Below are positions 1 through 6,507 of a stretch of DNA of 22,266 nt, in pieces. The notes under the pieces were generated by a model that saw only the letters and a list, made by a program, of their open reading frames with translations, searched no databases and had not been told where the DNA came from. The first letter of the stretch is position 1, and every line of letters starts with the position of its first letter. The translations under genes and the position numbers were made by a program. This stretch comes from Hyphomicrobiaceae bacterium (GTDB lineage Bacteria; Pseudomonadota; Alphaproteobacteria; Rhizobiales; JAKIUO01): contig JAKIUO010000019.1 of NCBI GenBank assembly GCA_021647535.1, forward strand, positions 1 to 22,266. The letters are read 5' to 3'.

Positions 1-169
1 GCCCGACATAGCTGCCAGCACAGTCGAAATGCCCGATGCCGTGCCGATGCGCAATAGTACCAAGATTTTTGGCCAGCCCGCTGCGTGTAAGGGCCAGCCC
101 GACCAGCGCCAGCCCCGAATGTGATGTAAAAATTTCCGTTTTTGACTGGCTGATATGAAACCGCCGCAT
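1..169 (-). CDS. IS1380-like transposase, N-terminal part (runs off left edge)
   Basis: Reading leftward from an ATG at 169 gives 56 codons with no stop before the window edge, so only the N-terminus is visible. A strong Shine-Dalgarno (GGGAGGTGAG) lies directly before the ATG and fixes the start. The residues FTSHSGLALVGLAL followed by a HGIGHFD block resemble the N-terminus of IS1380-family DDE transposases as I remember them; the catalytic residues would lie outside the window. I could not find the terminal inverted repeat of the element between 170 and 420. If the family call is right, an insertion sequence borders this region. It could also be a truncated remnant, which only the sequence to the left can decide. 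Confidence 0.55.
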   Translation of the reverse strand, partial: MRRFHISQSKTEIFTSHSGLALVGLALTRSGLAKNLGTIAHRHGIGHFDCAGSYVG

Positions 170-377
170 ACTCACCTCCCGGGTGAAATGATGATGTGGC
201 GGATAATAGCAATTTACATGAGTCTTTACAAAGGTATCGGCCTAATCGTTTAAAATTGATCTCACGGATTCATGTTTAGTTGAGAGCTTTCAAAATAGTC
301 AATTGGTGCAGGCCAGATTTACCATTAAAAATAAATATGTGAGATGCATATCCCTCTTCACAACAATGAAACACATC

Positions 378-395
378 AAATTGAAATTGAAATTG
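378..395. repeat. Hexanucleotide microsatellite (AAATTG)x3
   Basis: Three perfect tandem copies of AAATTG lie just downstream (in its own sense) of the stop of the minus-strand Cys-rich protein gene. The rest of the 170-419 gap is AT-rich with no ORF or hairpin that I can support. No T-tract terminator is evident for either neighbouring gene. Confidence 0.6.
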
Positions 396-419
396 AAAAG
401 TAATTTACAGGTGCGTTGC

Positions 420-1004
420 CTAATTACTGTTACAACTGAAAAACAGGGATGTGATACATTTCCAGGTTGTTTTCGTTGCCTTGGTGATATTCTTGCCGAC
501 TTTTTTGGTGAATTTGGTGATTTTTTTACCGGTCTTCTTGAAGGCTTTGCTGGTGTCTTTACCAGCTGATTTAAAGCTTTTTTTCGTGGCTTTTGTCGCC
601 TTCTTGGTGAATTCAACAAGGGTACGGGGTTCGCCCGTAGTTCTTTGGGGCGGCGCAGTTTGGCTGGGCGTGGCAAGGGCCGAATTGACAGGTCGTGGCG
701 GTCCGGGTGTTGTCATTGTGCCTGAAACTTCATATTGAACAAGCACGCCAGAACAGGATTGAGACTGGGTTGTTGCGGCGCAACTGTCATGCCCGTGTTC
801 TCTGGCTATGTTCATGATGCACAAGAGCTGTTTGCCCTGTGCGCTATTGCTGTTGGAGACGACCCGACAAATATAGGTTTCGCCCGGATTGGTGCATTTG
901 ATGCAGTAATCTTGCTGATTCTGGGCGCTCACCTGGCCTGAGACAATCGACATCGCTATCAGCATAAGGCCGAATGCAATCTTTTGAGCGCTAGGAAATA
1001 GCAT
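420..1004 (-). CDS. Secreted Cys-rich protein with Lys-rich 11-residue repeat tail, function unknown
   Basis: A 194-aa protein. The start chosen is ATG at 1004, with AGGG about 8-9 bases upstream; a GTG at 1013 would add three residues but overlap that Shine-Dalgarno. Residues 1-28 form a signal peptide ending in VSAQ. Residues ~30-95 hold about six cysteines (YCIKC, YICRV, LLCI, DSCAA, SCSG) and probably form a disulfide-linked periplasmic domain. A Pro/Thr-rich linker follows. Residues ~132-186 fall into five consecutive 11-residue units of the form FxKKxGKxITK, which would make a strongly basic amphipathic helix; the C-terminus has two more cysteines. I do not recognise a named family. The tail could bind anionic envelope polymers, but that is inference. 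No operon partner: about 220 bp separate it from the next minus-strand gene. Confidence 0.8.
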   Translation of the reverse strand: MLFPSAQKIAFGLMLIAMSIVSGQVSAQNQQDYCIKCTNPGETYICRVVSNSNSAQGKQLLCIMNIAREHGHDSCAATTQSQSCSGVLVQYEVSGTMTTPGPPRPVNSALATPSQTAPPQRTTGEPRTLVEFTKKATKATKKSFKSAGKDTSKAFKKTGKKITKFTKKVGKNITKATKTTWKCITSLFFSCNSN

Positions 1005-1160
1005 GTCGTTCACCCTTTTTTCTTCGGATATAAAGCCCTGTCATGATCATTTTTTGCATGGCGGGGATGCGCACACTAGACAATAGTTTGTTGGCCTCAA
1101 CAAGGCAATTAAAGCGACAATCTTCGTTAACAGAAACGTCTGGCTGAGCCGCTAAGATCC

Positions 1161-1193
1161 CATGCAATGGGTCAATATTAAGGGCGGTTGGTA
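1161..1193 (-). repeat. Solo end of a MITE-like element (matches TIRs of 8667-8903 element)
   Basis: Read on the minus strand from 1193, the sequence begins TACCAACCGCCC and continues with an ATATTGACCCATTG block. This closely matches both terminal repeats of the 8667-8903 element over about 33 bases. No partner end in inverted orientation exists in the first 1.1 kb, so this is a solo end, a decayed copy, or one end of a longer element that extends outside the window. It lies in the 220-bp gap between the SGNH-like gene and the Cys-rich protein gene, possibly supplying the promoter region of the latter. Confidence 0.6.
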
Positions 1194-1224
1194 TTAATCG
1201 TAAAGCTTCAAGGTCTGTCAAAGA

Positions 1225-2412
1225 TCAATTAACAGCCCGCCAGGTGAAGTCATCTGAACGGCCCGGTTTGCTGATCAGGGTCTCGCCTTTGACGAGGACG
1301 CGGTAATAAGGGCGCAAGGTGAGGGGCAGGGTGTGGCGACCACCTGCCAGGGTTGGGTCGTTGACACGGGTGATTGAAGAGAGAAGGGTCAGGCCACTGG
1401 CCCGGTCCGAGGCAATGACCTCGCCAAATACTGCTGCTGAGCTGGTACTGCGTACAGTGATTTTGCTGGGTATTATGGACTTTTTGCCATTGGCCAGCAG
1501 ATTGGTCTTGGCCAGTCTGCTAATGCTTTTTTTGTGGTTGATTTCGTACTGTTCTTCCTTGCCGCCTGCAAGGGGGACATTACGCTCGGAGCGTGCAGCA
1601 ATCAGATCACGGCGGATTTCGCGCTCGACATAATGGGCCAGTTTAAGATAGCCAGTGCGGGTAAAACGGATGCCGTCCTTGTCACGCAGGCGCAGCACAC
1701 GCCCATCAAGGTCAGGACCATAGGGGGAATAATTACCATACTGATCGACAAAGCCGTTCCAGCTGTCGATAAATTTGATATTATTGAGATGGGCCTTTTC
1801 GCGAAACAACTCGTTCAGTATGTTCATATTATCATTGATATTTGGATCGCGCATAATAGGCAGGCCAACCCAGTAGACGGCAGCCTTGATTTTTTTGAGG
1901 CGCTTGAGAACGCTATCCACTCTATCTGTGTATATTTTTAGCCATTCAGGAGAAGAAAAGACGTATTTTTTACGGCCTTCACGGATGGAGGCCACAGCAT
2001 CAATGGCACCAACGGTGATGACGACAATATCAGGCTTCAGAGAGGTCAACAGAGGATTGAATTCGCGTGGGCGTCCTATAAATTTACGCCGTGAAAACCC
2101 GGTGCCCCATTTGGCTTTATTGGTCAGTCTGATGGTGCGATCATTCAAAAATGCTTTGGACAGCCCAAACGACAGGCCCTCGCCAATACTGTCTCCCAGT
2201 ACAAGGACTTTATGGACGCCTCTCTCGGGAAAAGGGGTGATATAACTGGAATATTGCAGGGTGTTTGCGGCACCAATGGCACTTTTGGAAAAGAAAAGGG
2301 AACAGAGTGTGAGGGCCATGAAAATCAAAGACAATGCCACAAAAACCCGACCCGTCATTTCGGAGCTGTGAGCCACCTGTCGCCGGAGCGCAATTGTATT
2401 TTTGAAGTTCAT
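1225..2412 (-). CDS. DUF459 / SGNH-hydrolase-like exported protein
   Basis: A 395-aa protein from the ATG at 2412. An upstream in-frame TTG at 2460 would add 16 residues, but it lies inside the 2449-2606 palindromic element, so the ATG is preferred. A GGAGG lies 16 bases before it and AAGG 11 bases before it. After a cytoplasmic N-terminus comes one TM/signal-anchor segment (residues ~21-44). The SGNH core begins at VLVLGDSIGEGLS (nucleophile-position Ser75), and a Gly of block II is in WGTGFSR. Family members I know of act as periplasmic or surface esterases/acyltransferases. Oddly, the block III Asn is replaced (GAID, Ile137) and the expected DGxH reads DGIR (Asp246, Arg248), so activity is doubtful; His260 lies further on. 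The last ~130 residues are low-complexity, ending in a GGRHTLPLTLRPYYRVLVKGE stretch. It is the distal gene of a minus-strand run after mltB-like, but with its own ~320-bp upstream gap. Confidence 0.75.
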   Translation of the reverse strand: MNFKNTIALRRQVAHSSEMTGRVFVALSLIFMALTLCSLFFSKSAIGAANTLQYSSYITPFPERGVHKVLVLGDSIGEGLSFGLSKAFLNDRTIRLTNKAKWGTGFSRRKFIGRPREFNPLLTSLKPDIVVITVGAIDAVASIREGRKKYVFSSPEWLKIYTDRVDSVLKRLKKIKAAVYWVGLPIMRDPNINDNMNILNELFREKAHLNNIKFIDSWNGFVDQYGNYSPYGPDLDGRVLRLRDKDGIRFTRTGYLKLAHYVEREIRRDLIAARSERNVPLAGGKEEQYEINHKKSISRLAKTNLLANGKKSIIPSKITVRSTSSAAVFGEVIASDRASGLTLLSSITRVNDPTLAGGRHTLPLTLRPYYRVLVKGETLISKPGRSDDFTWRAVN

Positions 2413-2448
2413 CGACAATTCAGCCTTGCCTCCGTTCCAGTGTTCTAA

Positions 2449-2606
2449 GGACAGCCGCAAAAATAACTGAACGATTTGACTTGTATTTTTGTCCGCCAGC
2501 TTCGTTCTGCAAAGGATTATGTAGCCAAGCTACACGCCCCTTTGCACGCCTTACTGACAAACAAAACTCCGGCCTCAAATCTATTCACTTATTCCTGCGG
2601 ATGTCC
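2449..2606. mobile_element. 158-bp MITE-like long imperfect palindrome
   Basis: The ends form an imperfect inverted repeat: GGACAGCCGCAAAAATAA at the left and the reverse complement of GGACATCCGCAGGAATAA at the right. The two ~75-base arms can be aligned nearly throughout, meeting at an exact central hairpin TGTAGC-CAA-GCTACA (2520-2534). The trinucleotide TAA flanks both ends and may be a target duplication. There is no ORF inside, so it would be non-autonomous. It begins 36 bases upstream of the SGNH-like ATG and so lies in that gene's leader or promoter. It could also act as a strong RNA hairpin or bidirectional terminator. The remaining 2607-2708 gap shows nothing else. Confidence 0.65.
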
Positions 2607-2708
2607 TAACTTCGACAAATAGTACCCATTTTTCGGCCTAAAATACCAGCTGGTTCTTTGTGGTGTTTTGACTTTTCCAAACATGATCGCAATTTGATAG
2701 GACTCATG

Positions 2709-2740
2709 GTTGGGTCAAAACATTGTTGGGTCAAAACATT
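2709..2740. repeat. Perfect 16-bp tandem duplication at the 3' end of the mltB-like gene
   Basis: GTTGGGTCAAAACATT occurs twice head to tail (2709-2724 and 2725-2740). The stop codon of the minus-strand lytic transglycosylase (2739-2741) overlaps the edge of the second copy. It looks like a recent replication-slippage event or an insertion scar. Confidence 0.9.
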
Positions 2741-4064
2741 AGCTATCATTCCGCAATGTTTTAAGGACACGTGCGCTTGGCCAGCCATCGACCTTGAGGC
2801 CACGGGATTTTTGATATTTACGCACGGCGTGCATCGTCGCATTGCCAATCACACCATCTGTGCCACCTGTATCGAATCCCTTGGCGGTTAAAAGACGTTG
2901 TAGCTCCAGTCGCTCGTCTCTGGCAAGGGGCTTGTGTTTGGTCGGCCAGGATTGGACAAAGGGACCAGCACCGCGCAAACGGTCTGACAGATGACCAACG
3001 GCAAGGGCGTAGGTGGCGGCATTATTATAGCGTAGGATAGAGCGAAAATTATTGAGCACGAGAAAGGCCGGTCCCTTGGCACCCGCAGGAAGATACAAAG
3101 CGGCCTTGTCACTCAGCCGGGGAAAGCCCTTGCCATTGATGCGTTTCAGGCCCAGCTTTTTCCAATAGCTCAGGTTTTTTCTTCGTTTGAGCCGCGTGCG
3201 AGCGGACTTCATCTTCTTGGGGAGTTTGATTTCATATCCCCAGGCATGGCCAAACCGCCACTTCGATACACGCAGATAGTTGGCAGTCGAAGCGAGGGCA
3301 TCGGTGGGGCTGTTCCAGATGTCGCGTTTGCCATCGCCGGTAAAATCAACAGCATAGGCTGAATAGGTTGTCGGGATAAACTGGGTATGCCCCATAGCTC
3401 CGGCCCAGGAACCTTTCATTTGTGCGGCGCTGATATCGCCCCGCTGCAAAATTTTGAGGGCGCTTAAAAGCTGCTGGCGGCCAAATTTGCGACGTCGGCG
3501 GTCACGGTAGGCCAGGGTGGCAAGGGAGCGAATGACGTTCTGGCTGCCTTTATTGAGGCCAAAATTGCTTTCCATGCCCCAGATGGCGACGATGACATAG
3601 CGATCCACCTTGAAGCGTTTTTCCAGCCTGTCAAACAGGTCTTTATTTTCGCGTAACATGGCCATGCCGACTTCAATGCGCCGATCAGAGGCGGCACTGG
3701 CCAGATAGTCCCAGACCGGGCGGACAAATTCGGGTTGATAATGGGCGGAGCGAATGACTTCGGGGTCGGGGAGTACCCCGCGAAAAGCAGTGTTAAAGGT
3801 ACGCCGGGAAACGCCCTTGCGCCGTGCCGAGGGCCACAAGCGCTCGACCCATTGCCGAAAGCGCTTGTCTGAGGCTGGCGCCGCCGTGGCAGATTGTGAG
3901 CCTGCGGTGATGATACCTACTCCTATAGGAAGAGCAAAACCAAGTGATGCGATCAGCCCAAACAAAGGGAGGGCGACCAGCGGACGCCATAGCCAGCCCG
4001 AAAGCCAGCTCATATTCTGGCCGTGTGAATCTGACTTTTCGTTTATACGGGATCTGTCTGTCAT
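2739..4064 (-). CDS. MltB-family lytic murein transglycosylase with C-terminal PG-binding domain
   Basis: A 441-aa periplasmic enzyme that would cleave the MurNAc-GlcNAc glycosidic bond of peptidoglycan to give 1,6-anhydroMurNAc ends. ATG at 4064 is preceded by GGAGGTGA at good spacing, which fixes the start. Residues ~27-55 are a signal/TM segment, and cleavage near TAAPA is likely. The SLT_2 domain runs from ~residue 65 to ~360, with the catalytic Glu165 in WGMESNFG, and the family blocks SWAGAMGHTQFIPTTY and a DFTGDGKRDIWNS stretch. Residues ~377-438 are a PG_binding_1 domain (LQRLLTAKGFD, DGVIGNATMHAVRKYQ). Length and order are usual for alphaproteobacterial members. It is divergent from the small membrane protein at 4241, with the shared control region between 4065 and 4240. 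Confidence 0.93.
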   Translation of the reverse strand: MTDRSRINEKSDSHGQNMSWLSGWLWRPLVALPLFGLIASLGFALPIGVGIITAGSQSATAAPASDKRFRQWVERLWPSARRKGVSRRTFNTAFRGVLPDPEVIRSAHYQPEFVRPVWDYLASAASDRRIEVGMAMLRENKDLFDRLEKRFKVDRYVIVAIWGMESNFGLNKGSQNVIRSLATLAYRDRRRRKFGRQQLLSALKILQRGDISAAQMKGSWAGAMGHTQFIPTTYSAYAVDFTGDGKRDIWNSPTDALASTANYLRVSKWRFGHAWGYEIKLPKKMKSARTRLKRRKNLSYWKKLGLKRINGKGFPRLSDKAALYLPAGAKGPAFLVLNNFRSILRYNNAATYALAVGHLSDRLRGAGPFVQSWPTKHKPLARDERLELQRLLTAKGFDTGGTDGVIGNATMHAVRKYQKSRGLKVDGWPSARVLKTLRNDS

Positions 4065-4240
4065 CAGGTTTCACCTCCGAATCATAAATGTCATTTTACC
4101 ATTCGCAGCCTCTCTTTTCCAAATCTAATTTTCCAACTGGACGTTTGGCTCAATTGTTGAAATCAGCTATAGAAGAAGCGTTGCTTATCGGTTTTTGGCA
4201 TGATGGCAAAGAAATATGGCCTTTGAGGGGAATTTTTAAG

Positions 4241-4759
4241 GTGAGTGTCCGTATTAAAATAAATTCGGGAGAGGATCGTCCCTTTGCAGTTGAGATAGAC
4301 AATCTCCCAAAGAAAATTCATGTTGAAAAGCCGGATAAAACCATGAATGCTTTACCCTTGGGGCTGATCAGTCTGGTTGTGCTCTTTATGGTGTTTGACA
4401 CTGGTACGGCCTTGCTACTGGGCGGAGCACTGGTCATTTTGTCAGCGTTTGCATATTGGCGAGGCAGGCGCCAATATATTTTGGCATTTGAGAAGGATCG
4501 GGTTCTGGTATCTGAGCCTGGGTTTTTTCGAGACCATAACTGGCAGGCTTCTTATTCAGAATATAAAGGGATTTACCAGCGCTCACGTACGGACAGATCA
4601 GGAAGTAGCAACAGCACTTATCAGATTATTGAATTGAAACATTTCGAACCCGAAAAGACCTTGCCTCTTTATGTGCATAAGACCACAGGAAAGCCTTTAG
4701 CCAGTCTGGCAGCCTATGCAAAACTGTTCGGCCTTCCTGTTGTCAAAAGCAAAAATTGA
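4241..4759 (+). CDS. Small inner-membrane protein, conserved-looking, function unknown
   Basis: The preferred start is GTG at 4241, 10 bases after GAGGGG, giving 172 aa. The frame is open back to an ATG at 4088 (223 aa), but that ATG has no Shine-Dalgarno and would leave only 23 bases between divergent starts. A short N-terminal segment leads into two TM segments (residues ~38-75 of the short form) and then a basic RRQY loop. A soluble C-terminal part follows, with VSEPGFFRDHNW, YKGIYQRS and YQIIELKHFEPEKTLPLYV stretches. The pattern of a short TM hairpin followed by a beta-rich domain is PH-like. I recall similar hypothetical proteins in Alphaproteobacteria but no named function. It ends 136 bases before dctP; the tandem repeat lies between them. 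Confidence 0.7.
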   Translation: MSVRIKINSGEDRPFAVEIDNLPKKIHVEKPDKTMNALPLGLISLVVLFMVFDTGTALLLGGALVILSAFAYWRGRRQYILAFEKDRVLVSEPGFFRDHNWQASYSEYKGIYQRSRTDRSGSSNSTYQIIELKHFEPEKTLPLYVHKTTGKPLASLAAYAKLFGLPVVKSKN

Positions 4760-4805
4760 TTGAGCGACAGGGCTTTTGAACACAGCCAGAAACCTCAGAA
4801 AATCC

Positions 4806-4862
4806 AAAACCCGAGAAATCCCAAAACCCGAGAAATCCCAAAACCCCAGAAATCCCAAAACC
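4806..4862. repeat. 17-bp tandem repeats upstream of the TRAP binding-protein gene
   Basis: AAAACCCGAGAAATCCC is repeated at 4806-4822 and 4823-4839, then once with a single change (CCCC for CCCG) at 4840-4856, followed by AAAACC. A degenerate copy (AACCTCAGAAAATCC) precedes it from 4791. The array is directly followed by a perfect palindrome and then the dctP Shine-Dalgarno. It may be an array of regulator sites or simple slippage. It is open in the dctP frame, but the Tat signal starts downstream, so it is probably not translated. Confidence 0.85.
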
Positions 4863-4879
4863 AATGACAGACTGTCATT
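4863..4879. promoter_or_regulatory. Perfect 17-bp palindrome, candidate operator of the TRAP binding-protein gene
   Basis: AATGACAG-A-CTGTCATT is an exact inverted repeat with a one-base centre. It lies four bases before the AGGAG Shine-Dalgarno of the gene at 4896. Its length and symmetry fit a dimeric regulator site; no regulator gene for it is in the window. As RNA it would be a short 8-bp hairpin with too small a loop to be a good terminator, so a DNA operator is the better reading. Confidence 0.5.
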
Positions 4880-4895
4880 ATCCAGGAGAAAAGAT

Positions 4896-5981
4896 ATGGA
4901 TCGCCGTAAGTTTTTAAAAAATGCAGGTCTGGCGAGCGGGACAGCGGCTGCAACCGTAATTGGTGCGCCGGCGATCGCTGAAGCCAAAACCCGATGGATT
5001 GCCGTTTCAGCCTTTGGCAAGGCCGGTTTGTTGGGACAGGCGCTGAGCGATTTTGCCCGATTTGTCGGGACGGCCAGTGGTGGCAAGCTGACCATCAAGG
5101 TTTTTCACGCCGGTGAACTGGTCAAGCCTCTGGAAGCCATGGACGCGGTTTTGCAAGGGACCGCGCAAATGGGCTATGGTGCGCCATATTACTGGGCCGG
5201 GAAATCTTCAGCGATCTCTTTTGTCGCCGCCATGCCCTATGGTCTTAACGCCCAGGAGCAAAATGCCTGGCTCTATTATGGGGGCGGCATTGAGCAGGCC
5301 GACAAAATTTACAACAGTCTTGGCCTCAAATTTTTGCCCTTGGGCAATACCGGCAATCAGATGGGGGGCTGGTATCGCAAGCAGATCAACAGCGTGGCTG
5401 ATCTGAAAGGTTTGAAATTTCGTATGCCGGGTCTTGGCGGAGAAATATTGAAAACATTTGGCGTCAATGTGGTGCTTTTGCCCGGCAAGGACGTGCTGTC
5501 ATCCCTGACAACCGGTGCGATTGATGGAACAGAATGGATTGGCCCGGCTGCCGATCTTGGTAAAGGTCTTTTCCGGGTCTGTAATAATTATTATTATCCT
5601 GGATGGCATGAACCAGCCACTGTTCTGGATGCGTTTTTTGACAAGAAAGCTTATGAGGCTCTGTCACCCGAGTTGCGCGATATTGTGGTACGCGGTGCAG
5701 CTGCCACCAATCTTTTTGTGCTGTCGAAATTCCAGGCTGCCAACAATACGGCCATGCAAAAACTCATTAAGGAACACAAGGTCAGTGTGCGCAAATATTC
5801 TGATGAACTGCTTTCCGCTATTGGAAGCAGGGCGGCTGAAGTGTTGCCAGAACTCGCTGCGAAAAGCCCGGAAGGTCGGGAAATATATGAACATATCACT
5901 AATTTTCGCCGCACAATGATTGACTGGTCCGGCTATTCCGAGCAGGCCTTTCTTGAAAATCGCGGCAAGGCGAAGTTGTAA
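4896..5981 (+). CDS. TRAP transporter solute-binding protein (DctP family, TakP-like)
   Basis: A 361-aa periplasmic binding protein that delivers an organic acid to a TRAP permease. The start chosen is ATG at 4896, with AGGAG seven bases upstream; the frame is open back to 4776 but that part is only the tandem repeat. The N-terminus carries a twin-arginine signal (MDRRKFLKNAG, then a hydrophobic stretch and a cut near AEAK). Family blocks include VFHAGELVKPLEAMDAV, GNQMGGWYRKQI, KFRMPGLGGEIL and the DGTEWIGPAADL ligand region, which recall the TakP group of 2-oxoacid binders; the substrate itself is inferred. The matching DctQM permease is not adjacent but starts at 9161, beyond the L,D-transpeptidase gene. 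Regulation may go through the palindrome and tandem repeats just upstream. Confidence 0.92.
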   Translation: MDRRKFLKNAGLASGTAAATVIGAPAIAEAKTRWIAVSAFGKAGLLGQALSDFARFVGTASGGKLTIKVFHAGELVKPLEAMDAVLQGTAQMGYGAPYYWAGKSSAISFVAAMPYGLNAQEQNAWLYYGGGIEQADKIYNSLGLKFLPLGNTGNQMGGWYRKQINSVADLKGLKFRMPGLGGEILKTFGVNVVLLPGKDVLSSLTTGAIDGTEWIGPAADLGKGLFRVCNNYYYPGWHEPATVLDAFFDKKAYEALSPELRDIVVRGAAATNLFVLSKFQAANNTAMQKLIKEHKVSVRKYSDELLSAIGSRAAEVLPELAAKSPEGREIYEHITNFRRTMIDWSGYSEQAFLENRGKAKL

Positions 5982-6507
5982 GAGGGTGTGGATAAATTAA
6001 GAGCGTAATCCCGGTGAGTGATCAAAAGTGCTATATGGATAGCACTGATAAGTGCTTGCGGACAAAGGACATGAGTGCTTTTGGTATCCGATTTGTGGGT
6101 AGGGCTCATATTTCTTTTTAAGAAGAGTGAGGTTCGATGATATGAACTGCTTCACTCTAAATTAACCATAAGCTGATCTTGTCCGGCCCTTTTTGGACTT
6201 TGGAAAGTTTGTTGTGAGATCATATGGTTAGTAAAAGACAACTCTTTTTGATGAATTTGAAGAAACGGCTGGGCTTGCAGCAATAATCACGGCGTATTGT
6301 GAGCTGGCTGTTCGGCAGATATGACACAAATATTTAGATTAATGGCTCTAAGAATAGAAGGTCTTGGACAAATCTATTGAAATTTGGTTAAATCATGGCA
6401 GAATTCATTGGGCAGAGGGCTTTGTGGGGTGAAATAAGTGTTTCTGGATGAGTATGGCAAGAATGCCAAAGGCCAGAAAGAGTAGTAAATAAGGAATTGT
6501 TAGTGTT
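5982..6507. other. 526-bp gene-free stretch before the L,D-transpeptidase
   Basis: I see no convincing gene here. A 29-codon ORF at 6035-6121 lacks a Shine-Dalgarno. It holds an 8-bp perfect hairpin (6027-6046), an inverted repeat of AGAGTGA with TCACTCT (6124-6158), and TTCA-N7-TTAACCAT (6151-6169), which is one base from the CtrA consensus TTAA-N7-TTAA. A loose promoter guess is TTGGAC with GTTAAAT, 17 bases apart near 6363-6392. The length suggests a long leader or a lost gene. Confidence 0.5.
6027..6046. terminator. Hairpin downstream of the TRAP binding-protein gene
   Basis: AGTGCTAT-ATGG-ATAGCACT is a perfect 8-bp stem with a 4-base loop, 45 bases after the dctP stop. No T-run follows, so it may be a 3' stabilising or Rho-type site rather than an intrinsic terminator. 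It would close dctP as a single-gene transcript. Confidence 0.35.

Noticed and set aside
330..365. CRP-like TGTGA ... TCACA pair
   Set aside because: The half-sites are about 15 bases apart instead of six, and the stem is only five pairs.
303..569. Plus-strand ORF antisense to the Cys-rich protein gene
   Set aside because: It mirrors the Lys-rich repeat tail on the other strand; no Shine-Dalgarno and no recognisable protein.
991..1221. 76-aa minus-strand ORF between the SGNH-like gene and the Cys-rich gene
   Set aside because: It starts with TTG without a Shine-Dalgarno, overlaps the next gene's start, and its first half is the dispersed element end.
1534..1941. 135-aa plus-strand ORF inside the SGNH-like gene
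   Set aside because: Fully antisense to a gene with clear family motifs; composition is that of a shadow.
4806..4862. CRISPR-like array
   Set aside because: The units are head to tail with no spacers, so it is a tandem repeat and not a CRISPR.
6035..6121. 29-codon ORF after dctP
   Set aside because: Its ATG lies in the loop of the 6027-6046 hairpin and has no Shine-Dalgarno.
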